Source: Lingula anatina (lineage: Eukaryota > Brachiopoda > Lingulata > Lingulida > Lingulidae). Taken from it: 64,000 nt of DNA. The stretch lies in contig NW_019774425.1 in assembly GCF_001039355.2 (NCBI RefSeq), forward strand, positions 196,543 through 260,542, read 5' to 3'. The notes beneath the pieces were generated by a model, which saw only the letters and a program-made list of their open reading frames with translations, ran no database searches and was not told where the DNA came from. Numbering within the stretch: the stretch's first letter is position 1; each line of letters starts with the position of its first letter. A program made the translations under genes and the position numbers. This document shows positions 41,616 through 56,667 of the stretch, piece after piece.

Positions 41616-42280
41616 CATCAATGTTAAACTGTTTTAAAGGTACATACAAACCGAGCATCGGTGGAACGTGGATTCCCAGTAACACATGTAATCAACTTCT
41701 ACTAGTTTCTAATACGCCTCAAATAAATTTCACATGCCAAGGGATAAACTGAATAGATCACTCGATCAGCCATAAAAGACCTTCAGACTGCTCCTTTCTT
41801 TAAATTTTTGGTCAGAAATTTAACCTACTTTCGTGACCAACTTTTCTGACCCATTGACATACAGCTTATAGAATGCTAGCAGAAAAATCTGTTCAAACAT
41901 CATTTTCGGGTAAAATTAAACAATGCCTTTTGGTAATTCTCTTAGTTATACTACTTGAAACTATATGCTGGCATTTGTTTGGTTTTTGTGACAAAAAATT
42001 GACTTTGTATGCATCTTTAAGTTTATGGATTTTTGGCATATTCAATTACAATTCTGCATGTTTAATATCATTATTCGTGTGAAGTGTTTATGCAGTGCAT
42101 TTTTTGTAGTTACTGTGGGTTCATTACTATTAACCATAGAATTCTTTCTGCTTCTATGCTTTTCTACTATTTATCATACTTCTATACATAGAAGTACATG
42201 TATTTATCAAGTCTCTTAAGAAATTGACCAATCAGATGCCTAGATTTCTTCCATGTGAGCCTTGTTTGTTGACATCAAAC

Positions 42281-45200
42281 ATGGACGACGTGAGTTTTGA
42301 ATCTGACATCTCAGATGATAAATTCGAGTCTCCTGTGTTGTCAGAGGGTTCACAAGACGTGTCTTATATCCCAGTAAGGGTGCTAGGGCGAGGTGCATTT
42401 GGGCAAGCCGTGCTTTACAGAAAAACAGAGGTAGGAATAAAGTTAATAAACTTGAATAGGTTGCCCCTGCAAATGTGTGAAACTACTAGAGGGCAATATT
42501 TGCAGCTGGCTTAATAAATCAATGCCGCGAGCATTTAAAACCAGGTCAGCCTTTAATCAAAGAAGCACATGCAGTTTGTAGCCTGAAAACACGATAAATA
42601 GCATAGATGTTCTGCACATTTGTATTTCTATTGCGGCATGGAACTGGGAAATAAAAATAAAAATACTTTATTTTACTACCAAGCATCTTTTTTCAGGATA
42701 ACACCTTAGTTGTATGGAAAAAAGTAGATTTAACCAGGCTTTCAGAGAAGGAGAGGAGAGACTCTCAGAATGAAATTGACATTCTTTCCCTCCTCAATCA
42801 TGCTAATATTGTCACATATTACAACCACTTTTTGGATGGAGAGACTCTGCTTATTGAAATGGAATATGCTAATGGTAAGATTTTGTGTAGCCCAAATGGA
42901 TTTGTTTAACCTTAGATTTTTTATAAAAGCAAAAAATAGTTATGTTGTTTAAGGATGTATGTTTCCATAGTGTTGTGTAAAATTTGTCAATATAAATCTT
43001 AGGATGACAGTGGTATTAATCTTGTTTGAACATACCCTGTATGTGTAGGTTAGATTGTTTCCATTACTTTAAGGTAAGATAAAAATAAGAGAAATGTACC
43101 AAAGAAAAAAATGATATAAGTTTTCAGTTTGTAAAATATCTCTTTGTAACTCTCTTGTGTAAGTTACAGTAACAAAATTTTTGTTACTTTAACTTACTTA
43201 CTTCTTGTATGGCTTTGTTCGCATTTGATTTTTTAAATATTTTATTGCAGGTGGAAATTTATATGAGAAGATATTGCAACAGAAGGATCTATTTCCAGAA
43301 GAAGTAAATGTTTTGATACCCACACTTAAAATCATTTTATTATAGATTGTTACTACTTAATTATTATGTTTGGAAGGCTACCTAAGCAGTTCAATGATAA
43401 ATACTTACTGTATGATTCTTGTGTGGGTTTTCACAGTAGGGGATTGCTGCATAATTGTAAAATTTCAGTGTGCTTTATCTTATTGCAATTAACAATAATT
43501 ATATTCTATTTAGTTTATAATTATCTTCTTTTTTTTAGTCTGTGATATGGTACTTTTTCCAGTTGGTTTCTGCTGTGGTGCACACACATGAATACGGTAT
43601 TTTACATAGGTAAATGCATGATATGCCATTCTAAATATATGTCATTATTTACATAAATATATGTCATTTTTTACACTTGCTCAAAAAAGTTAGTAAACAT
43701 TGCTATTTTGAATAATTATAAAATAACCATATGAGCTAAGGTAAATATTGGTGGATAATGCACCCACCGTTAGTTTCTTTTTTAACATATACTGAAGATT
43801 TTCCCACTACATTACATGGTTTTGTAATTATTGAAAAACAATTGCATGTTTCCGAGTCTTTTTTTTTTTTGGTCAATCAAGTGTACAAACGTATATTATA
43901 CATATACAAAATGAAACTCCATACTCAAGATCACATTTTAATTTAAAAAAAAAGTGACAACATGAAAGTTTTTCTTCATTATGATATTAACTGAATTAAG
44001 ATACAAGGTTCTCTTTCTGAATACCACATCATTGAATATATACTGTATATTGTCTCTTCATTTGTAGGGATATCAAGACCTTGAATATTTTTCTTACAAA
44101 GTCAGGACTAGTCAAATTGGGTGATTTTGGAATCTCAAAGGTCATGGATAGCAAAACAGAAATGGCAGATTCAGTATGTAATCCAGTAGACCCAACAAAA
44201 CATGCACAGAGTTATCTGACAAATTACGTATCTGGATATGAATAATTGTCGAACTGAAGTAGTCAAATTAGTCAACCTGCTTTATTTTCTTCACAGAAAC
44301 ATAAAACATTATTTGATAAACTGCTTGAAATCAATATTTGCTGAAGTTATTCTAGGACGACTATAAATTACAACTATGATTTTCATCATTCTGATGTGTA
44401 GTAATTTCATAGAAATGTATCCTGTCATAAATTAAGGTTAATAGATGGGAAAATTTTGTTTCACAGCCGTGTTTACATTTCTTCTTATAGTATGTTGGTA
44501 CACCATATTACATGTCCCCAGAATTGATCCAAGGAGATCAGTAAGTGTTCATATGATTTATCACAAAGGAAGATTGAAATAATATTTGATACATAAATTG
44601 TAACTATTTTAATTGCTGTCAACAATAAATCAGTTTGATGTCATATTCATCAATCTTTGAAGAAAGTAATTACATATTAGTATTTTATGCAGGAGAAGTG
44701 GTGAATAGAGGCAATTAAGGAGAATCAGAAAACATCTTCACACAGAAGAAAAAATTAGTGACTGAATTGTACTGGGGGGTTGTACTCCCCAAGACAGAAA
44801 TATGTTGAGTTCATTGATAACCCTGACATTTTGTTTCTTGCATAAGTTAACTCTTGAAGAAAGTCAAGATATGTAGTAACTCTGTTCACATATTATTTCA
44901 AGTGTACAGTGTGTAATGGAGACATCATACCAGAATAATCAATGAACTCAACACACCTCCTCCCTAGGAGTTCAACTCCCTAGTTACTTGAAGAAATTCT
45001 ATAATCTGTCTGTATCTGCTCCAGGTATAACATGAAGAGTGACATCTGGGCTGTGGGTTGTGTGCTGTATGAGCTGCTTACTCTCACTAAGACATTTGAT
45101 GCTACTGTAAGGGACAGAGATTTTGATAATGATTTAATTTATTATCTACTAGATTACTGGATTGATTTTACCATAAGAAATATAGCTAATGATGATGATT

Positions 45201-48200
45201 ATGATGATAAAAATTAATAATAATAAAGAGCTTTCACCACTTTGTTCAGTTTGGAAGTCTGTCAATGTAATCAGTCCATGTATGTGTATTATATTAAATG
45301 TCAGTATTTGTTATTTGATAATCATATTTAATGATCATTCTAAAAGAGGTTCAATATACATTTGTACCAGTCTTGAATTTCATGCTGTATTTTATTTTGC
45401 AGAACCCTTTAAAATTAGCTTCCCAGATAGTGAGGGGCGGGTTTGCAGATATTGATCCTATGTATTCAGAGGAAATCAGGACACTGATGCATGACTTACT
45501 AAACAAAGATCCAGTGCAAAGACCATGGGCTGAAGACATCTTGAAATACCCTGCTATGGCAGTAAGGGGGAGGTACTGTCTTAAAGACTGTTTAACAAAT
45601 GCAAACATTGAACATCTTTCTGTCTATAACTTGAACAGTTTGACTAGTATTAATCATGATATGATTTGACCCAAAAATTGAAAAAAGTTTACTTATTTAT
45701 TTAATTGATCAAAACTGCTGTTGAATTTGTTAAGAAATGTGGTATTGAATCATGAACAATTTTGTTTTAAAGAAAGTCAGTATAAGCTTCTTTTTCTGTT
45801 GAGGATCCATATGCTATTTTAAGGATCCTTTTTCCCAGAATGAATATATTCAGGAATTATTGCTTAGTACAATATTGCAAACATTCCAGTGAAATAGAAC
45901 AGCATGTCCACAAATTGAACTCAGCAACCAGAAGGGCTCGGGAGTTTGCACATTCACTTTCAGAATACACCATTCCAACCATCACTTCAAAATCTAGTGA
46001 GGTAATTCAGCATATTGCTCGTGAAAATGTCAAAATGAATAATTGAGTTAGAAAACAATTATAAAACAAATCTTTCAAGTAACCTTCAGTAAATATTTAA
46101 AGTTGTAATCTGGAATTGCACTGATGTTTAACTTAATTGTTTTTTTATTTTATTTACTTAGATTTGTTTGCTAAGACATTTTTACTTGGACCTGAATGTC
46201 ACAATAGTTTCAAATGGCATTTTTCATTATGATGTTGCCACACTGTTTACACATTTTTCAGGTCTATTTCTGGGGAGGGGGAAAAGTTACACCACAAAGA
46301 CTGGAGGTTTTCAAAGAGGGTAAAAGTGCAATACAGGTGAGGGTAGGCTTTAGTTTTAAAAATTTAAGTGTTTGATGTTTTTATGTATCCTTTGTTGTTA
46401 ATTAATTTAAGTTTGTATCAGATATAAGTATTTTTAATACATGCTAAATGTGTGTTTTATATTTAATTATATCGCCTTTATATCATTCAGTCTGCATCTG
46501 ATATATATATATATATATGTCAACAACCATTGTGTGGCAAGTTGTTAGTAATTATATTTTTCCAGGATTATCACAGTTGAGATGTTGAATCACATCTGAC
46601 ACATTCTCTAGTAAGCCAACATAGCTGATGTTTGACCCATCTCTGGTATATTTTAGGTTGCTGCAGGGCATGCACACTTTGCTGTGGTCACAGTGGAAAA
46701 GGAACTCTTTACTTGGGGAGTAGGTGCACAGCCTGCTTAATTTGTACTTGCTACAGCAAATTCAGATAAAAGTCTGTTTTTTTTTTTTTTTTTTCTTATC
46801 AGTTACTTCTGTTGAAGAGTCATATTTAATTTTAATTTCACAATGACAAACTCTGATACTGACAATATTTGAAGTATGAAATATGTATAGAAACTTTAAT
46901 AAAACATAGGCCAGGGGCAGATTTTGTGATTAAATTTGACACTGCTCGTCTGTCATCCAGACTTACAGTTTGTAAGCCATTTCCTAATAAGTAACATTTT
47001 CATAACATACAGGGGGTATATTTGTCTAAAAAAAAATACAAACCACCCTTTAGAATTTGCTGAAGAATAATGTTTTCAGTCCCAAATATGAGTCATTGTT
47101 TATTATCTGGTCTCTGAGACACTGTGCTGTCTTTGATGCTTAGATGTTTATCTATCCAGAATGCCCAGGGAGGCAGTGGCATGGTGGGTCAGCTGGGCCA
47201 TGGGGATACAGCAGCCTATAAGGCACCAAAGAAAGTGGACGCCATGGAAGGCATCAGTGTAAAACAAGTGTCATGTGGGGAAGAGTTTACTGCATGTGTG
47301 ACAGGTCAGTGTCAGGCCAAAAACAGGTGTGAAAAGTTCACTTTTCTGTGCATCCCCCCCAACAAAATCTCTCCACAGGTCATGGTTTTGTACCATTCTG
47401 TCTGCTTGAACCATGGACCCACTGATTAGGGTGCAAGGAAAGTGTATAGCTGTGCAGAAGTGGCCTTTTGCTGGTATAGTGACTATTATGTTATGGTAAT
47501 TGACTGATGATGATGATGATACATTGAAGGATTCACTGGTGTTTACCTGTATAAACCCAAAATGCAAGTTGTATTTTCTGATTTATGTCTCCTCATTAAC
47601 CCAAGCAAAAGCATAAGTAAAGGACAAACACAAATATAGTGTTTGTAATTGGGCCGGTAGCAGCCGCTTTTATTGAAAGGTCCCTCTAGTAAAGAATGGT
47701 GTTAGATATTATAATTATAGCATTAGATAATGTTAATTAGTGAAAATTACATTATGTTGTATCATAAAAATAAATATCAAAACAAATAGTGCAAATATTT
47801 TCATTTGTGGGGTTGCAAAGAGGCCAACAATTGCAACCAGAAAAAGAGTGAAAAATACAAACCAAAATAACATAAGCCGAAATAATGGAATCCAAAATAT
47901 AATTTTTACTTAAATATGGTTTTTCTTTCTAAATCTGAACTCACAACTTAAAAAAAATTTATTTAGTTTTAACTCCTTTTGTACCTTATACACAGTGATG
48001 CAAAAAGACTGAAGGAAAAGTATATATTGTACACAAAATTAAACAAATAAGATAAATAATGTTTCTAGGCTGTGACAGTCTAGGTATGTTATTTTGTCTG
48101 TGATAATATGAATTAAGTAAATTGTTTCAGTAGTTTATCTTTAAAATTTGTTACTATGTTACTATGATTTTGGCAGATGAGGGTGTTGTCTATGCCTTTG

Positions 48201-51200
48201 GTTCAGACTACTATGGCTGCCTAGGATGTGAGGGACAAGAAGGAGATGAAGCACACTTCCCAGTTACCATTGATTTCTTTCACTCCAAACCTGTGGAGCA
48301 AATCTCATGCGGAGATGCACATGTTGTGGCATTAACAAAAGAGGGAGAAGTTTACACCTGGGGCTGTGGGGAATTTGGTAAGTGTGTTGTTGTAGAATTT
48401 TACCAATTATATGTTCACCTTTCTTTTGAAATGATTTCATGTGATAGTGTGTGTGTGTGTGTGTGTGCATGTGTGTGTGTTAAGTTGCATTTGGTAGTTT
48501 TCCTGTCTATATAAATTAGGATCCCACCAACTTATATTACCATCCCCATATATATGTGTACATAATATAAATACAACATATTTTTATACAGGTGGGCATT
48601 TAAGACTTGAGAAATTAAGCATTTTTCTGATCTTCATTGAATCCACCCTCTGTTTATCCAATAAAAAGACTATAGATACAATACCATGAAATGCTATTAC
48701 AATAAAACTGATCTATTATTTATGAATGTATAAAACACCTGCTCATTAACCCAATTTTTTTCCACAGGAAGACTTGGTCTTGGATCAGAAGATGATCACA
48801 ATTTACCACAAAAGGTAAGAATAGTGCACATGCAGGTATACTCCAGTGGTACACATGTATGTCTATATTACGTGAGATTTTTTAATTTTCCTGTTCTTAT
48901 CAAGTCAAGTAATTAATTGAAATGTCATGCAAGCTAGGAAAGGATTTTGAAACTCATGTATTATGCAAATACTTTTAGCTGTGTACCTGCATTTTTGTGT
49001 TTACTGGCATGTCTAAAGCCATTGCATACTTCTTAGAATCACAAGTGGGGGCTCTTGCTGTATTTGATATCTGACATGTTTTATTGTTTTAATTTTGGCA
49101 TTCTTAGCCAGGTAGAGGTCCTGCTGATGGCGAGTGATTTTAGAAACTGTTACGTACATGTATATCCCTACATGTTTCTGGAGAACAGTTGATGATGAAG
49201 TATATCTCCTTATGCACTTTGTATGACACGCAAAGTGATACTTAAGATGGTAATGCTAGACATCCTTGTCCACTTAACACCCGAGTTGTTTCCTTCCTAA
49301 ACTGTATGCAGCTCCTGAAATACTTGAACATGCATGCATCACAGCTGCTCAAGAGATAATGAGGTGTGAAATAACGTGGGTTATTTCTTATCCTTTTGTC
49401 AAAAATAGTACAAGAAGGCAACTGAAGGACGTAACACCTGGATATTTGTGTGCTCCCCATCCCATCCCATCCCAGTCCCTGATATATGAGGTTAAAAGAT
49501 TAAAATAATAGCAAAAAAAGATGCATTTATTGCAACTCATACATGTAAAACAAAATTAAATGATAACAATAGTGATAATGGGATGTACGTATTGCAACTT
49601 GTTTTAAGCAATTTCAAAAATGATCGTAATGAATATTTATTGCATGTTATGTATTATCACTTAAATTGTACAAGGTGAAGAAATACCATTTTGAATGTCT
49701 TTAATTTTTTGTTATTTTTTTCATTAGGCCACACTTTTTTAATTTTATGGATGACATCCTGCGCGCGCACGGATTTTCGCCCGTTCTCCAAAAAATCCAA
49801 AAAAAAAAACCCGCCCCCCCCCCAGCCCCCAACGAAGTCGGTTGTCGCAAACGTTGTTATTGAATTTGCNTAGAAATGTATCCTGTCATAAATTATGGTT
49901 AATAGATGGGAAAATTTTGTTTCACAGCCGTGTTTACATTTCTTCTTATAGTATGTTGGTACACCATATTACATGTCCCCAGAATTGATCCAAGGAGATC
50001 AGTAAGTGTTCATATGATTTATCACAAAGGAAGATTGAAATAATATTTGATACATAAATTGTAACTATTTTAATCGCTGTCAACAATAAATTAGTTTGAT
50101 GTCATATTCATCAATCTTTGAAGAAAGTAATTACATATTAGTATTTATGCAGGAGAAGTGGTGAATAGAGGCAATTAAGGAGAATCAGAAAACATCTTAA
50201 CACAGAGGAAAAAATTAGTGACTGAATTGTACTGGGGGGTTGTACTCCCCAAGACAGAAATATGTTGAGTTCATTGATAACCCTGAGATTTTGTTTCTTG
50301 CATAAGTTAACTCTTGAAGAAAGTCAAGATATGTAGTAACTCTGTTCACATATTATTTCAAGTGTACAGTGTGTAATGGAGACATCACACCAGAATAATC
50401 AATGAACTCAACACACCTCCTCCTCAGGAGTTCAACTCACTAGTTACTTGAAGAAATTCTATAATCTGTCTGTATCTGCTCCAGGTATAACATGAAGAGT
50501 GACATCTGGGCTGTGGGTTGTGTGCTGTATGAGCTGCTTACTCTCACTAAGACATTTGATGCTACTGTAAGGGACAGAGATTTTGATAATAATTTAATTT
50601 ATTGTCTACTAGATTACTGAATTGATTTTACCATAAGAAATATCACCACTTTGTTCAGTTTGGAAGTCTGTCAATGTAATCAGTCCATGTATGTGTATTA
50701 TATTAAATGTCAGTATTTGTTATTTGATAATCATATTTAATGATCATTCTAAAAGAGGTTCAATATACATTTGTACCAGTCTTGAATTTCATGCTGTATT
50801 TTATTTTGCAGAACCCTTTAAAATTAGCTTCCCAGATAGTGAGGGGCGGGTTTGCAGATATTAATCCTATGTATTCAGAGGAAATCAGGACACTGATGCA
50901 TGACTTACTAAACAAAGATCCAGTGCAAAGACCATGGGCTGAAGACATCTTGAAATACCCTGCTATGGCAGTAAGGGGGAGGTACTGTCTTAAAAACTGT
51001 TTAACAAATGCAAACATTGAACATCTTTCTGTCTATAACTTGAACAGTTTGACTAGTATTAATCATTATATGATTTGACCCAAAAATTGAAAAAAGTTTA
51101 CTTATTTATTTAATTAATCAAAACTGCTGTTGAATTTGTTAAGAAATGTGGTATTGAATCATGAACAATTTTGTTTTAAAGAAAGTCAGTATAAGCTTCT

Positions 51201-51944
51201 TTTTCTGTTGAAGATCCATATGCTATTTTAAGGATCCTTTTTCCCAGAATGAATATATTCAGGAATTATTGCTTAGTACAATATTGCAAACATTCCAGTG
51301 AAATAGAACAGCATGTCCACAAATTGAACTCAGCAACCAGAAGGGCTCGGGAGTTTGCACATTCACTTTCAGAATACACCATTCCAACCATCACTTCAAA
51401 ATCTAGTGAGGTAATTCAGCATATTGCTCGTGACAATGTCAAAATGAATAATTGAGTTAGAAAATAATTATAAAACAAATCTTTCAAGTAACCTTCAGTA
51501 AATATTTAAAGTTGTAATCTGGAATTGCACTGATGTTTAACTTAATTATGTTTAACTTTATTTTATTTACTTAGAATTTTTTTGCTAAGACATTTTTACT
51601 TGGACCTGAATGTCACGATACGTAGTTTCAAATGGCATTTTTCATTATGATGTTGCCACACTGTTTACACATTTTTCAGGTCTATTTCTGGGGAGGGGGA
51701 AAAGTTACACCACAAAGACTGGAGGTTTTCAAAGAGGGTAAAAGTGCAATACAGGTGAGGGTAGGCTTTAGTTTTAAAAATTTAAGTGTTTGATGTTTTT
51801 ATGTATCTTTTGTTGTTAATTAATTTAAGTTTGTATCAGATATAAGTATTTTTAATACATGCTAAATGTGTGTTTTATATTTAATTATATCGCCTTTATA
51901 TCATTCAGTCTGCATCTGATATATACACACACACACACACACGC

Positions 51945-51980
<36 letters not shown>

Positions 51981-52235
51981 GTCAACAACCATTGTGTGGC
52001 AAGTTGTTAGTAATTATATTTTTCCAGGATTATCACAATTGAGATGTTGAATCACATCTGACACATTCTCTAGTAAGCCGACATAGCTGATGTTTGACCC
52101 ATCTCTGGTATATTTTAGGTTGCTGCAGGGCATGCACACTTTGCTGTGGTCACAGTGGAAAAGGAACTCTTTACTTGGGGAGTAGGTGCACAGCCTGCTT
52201 AATTTGTACTTGCTACAGCAAATTCAGATAGAAGT

Positions 52236-52282
<47 letters not shown>

Positions 52283-55200
52283 CAGTTTTAGATTTTTACT
52301 TCTGTTGGAGAGTCATATTTAATTTTAATTTCACAATGATAAACTCTGATACTGACAATATTTGAAGTAAAATTATTTACTGAAATATATATAGCAACTT
52401 TAATAAAACATAGGCCAGGGGCAGATTTTGTAATTAAATTTGACACTGCTCGTCTGTCATCCAGACTTACAATATTTTAAAGTCAGTTTGTAAGCCATTT
52501 CCTAATAAGTAACATTTTCATAACATATGGGGTATATTTGTCAAAAAAAAAATACAAACCGCCCTTTAGAATTTGCTGAAGAATTACGTTTTCAGTCCCA
52601 AATATGAGTCATTGTTTATTTTCTGGTCTCTGAGACACCATGCTGTCTTTGATGCTTAGATGTTTATCTCTCTAGAATGCCCAGGGAGGCAGTGGCATGG
52701 TGGGTCAGCTGGGCCATGGGGATACAGCAGCCTATAAGGCACCAAAGAAAGTGGACTTCATGGAAGGCATCAGTGTAAAACAAGTGTCATGTGGGGAAGA
52801 GTTTACTGCATGTGTGACAGGTCAGTGTCAGGCCAAAAACAGGTGTGAAAAGTTCAATTTTCTGTGCATGCCCCCCCCCCCCCCCAACAAAAACTCTCCA
52901 CTAGTCATGGTTTTGTACCATTTTGTCTGCTTGAACCATGGACCCACTGATTAGGGTGCAGGAAAAGGGTATAGCTGTGCAGAAGTGACCTTTTGCTGGG
53001 TTGGTGACTATTCTGTTATGGTAATTGACTGATGATGATGATAATACATTGAAGTATTCACTGGTGTTTACCTGTATAAACCCAATATGCAAGTTGCATT
53101 TTCTTATTTTTTGAACTTGGATTTTTTTAAATGTTACTTAAATATGGTTTTTCTTACTAAATCTGAACTCACAACTTTAAAAAAATTATTAAGTTTTAAC
53201 TTCTTTTTTACCTTATACACAGTGATGCAAAAAGACTGAAGAAAAAGTAGATATTGAAAATTAAACAAGTAAGATAAATTATGTTTCTAGCCTATGACAG
53301 TCCAGTTATGTTATTTTGTCTGTGATAATATGAATTAAGTAAATTGTTTCAGTAGTTTATCTTTATAATTTGTTACTATGTTACTATAATTTTGGCAGAT
53401 GAGGGTGTTGTCTATGCCTTTGGTTCAGACTACTATGGCTGCCTAGGATGTGAGGGACAAGAAGGAGATGAAGCACACTTCCCGATTACCATTGATTTCT
53501 TTCACTCCAAACCTGTGGAGCAAATCTCATGCGGAGATGCACATGTTGTGGCATTGACAAAAGAGGGAGAAGTTTACACATGGGGCTGTGGGGAATATGG
53601 TAAGTGTGTTGTTGTAGAATTTTACCAATTATATGTTCACCTTTCTTTTGAATTGATAGTTTTCCTTTCTATATAAATTGGGATCCCACCAACTTTTATA
53701 TTACCATCTCCACACATATGTGTACATAATATAAATACAACATATTTTTATACAGGTGGGCATTTAAGACTTGAGAAATTAAGCATTTTTCTGATCTTTA
53801 TTGAATCCACCCTCTGTTTATCCAATAAAAAGACTATAGATACAATACCATGAAATGCTATTACAATAAAACTGATCTATTATTTATGAATGTATAAAAC
53901 ACCTGCTCATTAACCCAATTTTTTTTCCACAGGAAGACTTGGTCTTGGATCAGAAGATGATCACAATTTACCGCAAAAGGTAAGAATAGTGCACATGCAG
54001 ATATACTCCAATGGTACACATGTATGTCTATATTACATGAGATTTTTTAATTTTCCTGTTCTTATCAAGTCAAGTAATTAATTGAAATGTCATGCAAGCT
54101 AGGAAAGGATTTTGAAACTCATGTATTATGCAAATACTTTTAGCTGTGTACCTGCATTTTTGTGTTTACTGGCATGTCTAAAGCCATTGCATACTTCTTA
54201 GAATCACAAGTAGGGGCTCTTGCTGTATTTGATATCTGACATGTTTTATTGTTTTAATTTTGGCATTCTTAGCCAGGTAGAGGTCCTGCTGATGGCGAGT
54301 GATTTTAGAAACTGTTACGTATATCCCTACATGTTTCTGGAGAACAGTTGATGATGAAGTATATCTCCTTATGCACTTTGTATGACACGCAAAGTGATAC
54401 TTAAGATGGTAATGCTAGACATCCTTGTCCACTTAACACCCGAGTTGTTTCCTTCCTAAACTGTATGCAGCTCCTGAAATACTTGAACATGCATGCATCA
54501 CAGCTGCTCAAGAGATAATGAGGTGTGAAATAATGTGGGTTATTTCTTATCCTTTTGTCAAAAATAGTACAAGAAGGCAACTGAAGGACGTAACACCTGG
54601 ATATTTGTGTGCTCCCCATCCCATCCCATCCCAGTCCCTGATATATGAGGTTAAAAGATTAAAATAATAGCAAAAAAAGATGCATTTATTGCAACTCATA
54701 CATGTAAAACAAAATTAAATGATAACAATAGTGATAATGGGATGTACGTATTGCAACTTGTTTTAAGCAATTTCAAAAATGATCGTAATGAATATTTATT
54801 GCATGTTATGTATTATCACTTAAATTGTACAAGGTGAAGAAATACCATTTTGAATGTCTTTAATTTTTTGTTATTTTTTTCATTATGAATTACAGTTGTG
54901 AAAGAGGTTTTTAACTTTTCTAAGACCTATGGTATTAACATTCTTGTGTACCATTGTTTGCTTTTATGTCTGTTTATTTGACAGCTTGTCACCTTTTTTG
55001 TTTGTTTTTTTTTTAACCTTATATTCCAATGTCACCCTGATGTTTACATGAAATATTTATTACAAGCTTCATTTCTATTTCATATTTATTAATGCTTCTC
55101 ACCTAAATTTCTAATTTTTATGAGCTGGCTATCAATAATAATGAAGTCAAGAGTTCAACAAGTCATTTTGCTCTTTGGGAATGAACATTTCAGTGTCACC

Positions 55201-56596
55201 CTGACCTGGTGTTTTTATGAATAATTTGAAATATTTACGAGTACCTGCATCTCTTTTTCATATTGAACTAAAAGAGCACTCAGAAAGTGCACACCTCGTC
55301 CAAGGCATATCAGTTCTCATGAATACTTTATTAATTAATGGACCAGCAGTTGAAGTTAATGGATTCTTAGTTGGGCGTTTGTGACCTGTCCTGAAAATTT
55401 TATCAAAATCTGCCCGAGATGTTTTAGTGAGGTTTTTTAAATAGCTTAAAAGTAACTAGTCAGCAAAGGCAAAAACATCACCTCCTTGGCTTTTTATTTT
55501 TATTTCACATATTGTTTGTCTGCAAAATTAAATTTAAGTTACTTAATGCAAATCAAGGAGGCATAAAAACATTTTGATGAATGTACAGTAACAGGGCCAC
55601 TATACAGGTGTATGTTCTGTCATCCTTACTAGTACATGTGAGTTCCAGATGCCAGATCATACATCCAATTAGATTTTCATAGCAGCATTTTTGTCTTTTT
55701 CCCTACTGATACTAAAAATATAAGGGGAATGCAATTTTGTCTGAAAAAAATCAAACATTATCATAATTATTAATTATGTTTCTTTGATTTGACACATTTT
55801 ACTTGAAGGCCAATTTCATTTTATAAATTAAGTTGTTTTTTTTTTTTTCGTGTAATAACACAAATCTTTAATCCTGAAAAATTTTTAGTGGTGCATTCAA
55901 AAACTGATTTGTGCAGTTGAAAATTAATAAATACAATAAAATAACTTCAGCACATTTGTGATAAAGCCGTGCATCTTATGGAAAGGATGGAAGCTGAAAA
56001 TGAACATATATACAATAAAATAACTGCAGCACATCTGTGATGAAGCCATGTATCTTATGGAAAGAATGGAATTATTTTTGAAATATAATGTAGTCTTCAG
56101 CAGGGAAATGTTTTCTCGCCAGGTCACCACTCGAGGCAAGCACTCGGTTCGCAGTGTTCTGGCTGGATCAGATGGCACTTTTTTGCTCACCCATGATGGC
56201 AGGGTCCTGGCTGCTGGGAGTAATGAAGAAAACAAACTGGGCTTTAATAGTTCAGCTGCAGGCCTTAGGAAGAAACAGGTAGAGTTCACTTAATGGGCAG
56301 TTTACAGGAGTTTTGTTGACTAAAAATGTCCCATTTTATGTTAAGTAGTGGAAGTGTTCCTTTAATGTATTGATGTTAATAATTAAGCAATATGTTTATT
56401 ACCATTATTATTATTATGTCATTGATATGATCATTAACATTGCCATATTGATATAGTAATAAATCAGTATATTTGATTTTTTTTATTGAGCATCATCTTA
56501 ATCCAATACAAATTCTTCACTACTTACATACACACATATTCATACACATACAAGCATATCCTACTATAGATCTCTTAACAGAAAACTATGGCCATG

Positions 56597-56667
<71 letters not shown>

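Larger units (their letters stand above)
49871..54885. repeat. Duplicated block, copy 2 (NEK9 exons 6-14)
   Basis: Begins directly after the N with the sequence found at 44410 and runs collinearly to 54885. There it continues smoothly toward exon 15, whereas copy 1 stops. This is the pattern of two overlapping haplotype contigs placed end to end. Confidence 0.93.

Noticed and set aside
48449-48480. (GT)n tract as a CRISPR-like or regulatory array
   Set aside because: Simple dinucleotide microsatellite, absent from the other haplotype copy; no spacers.
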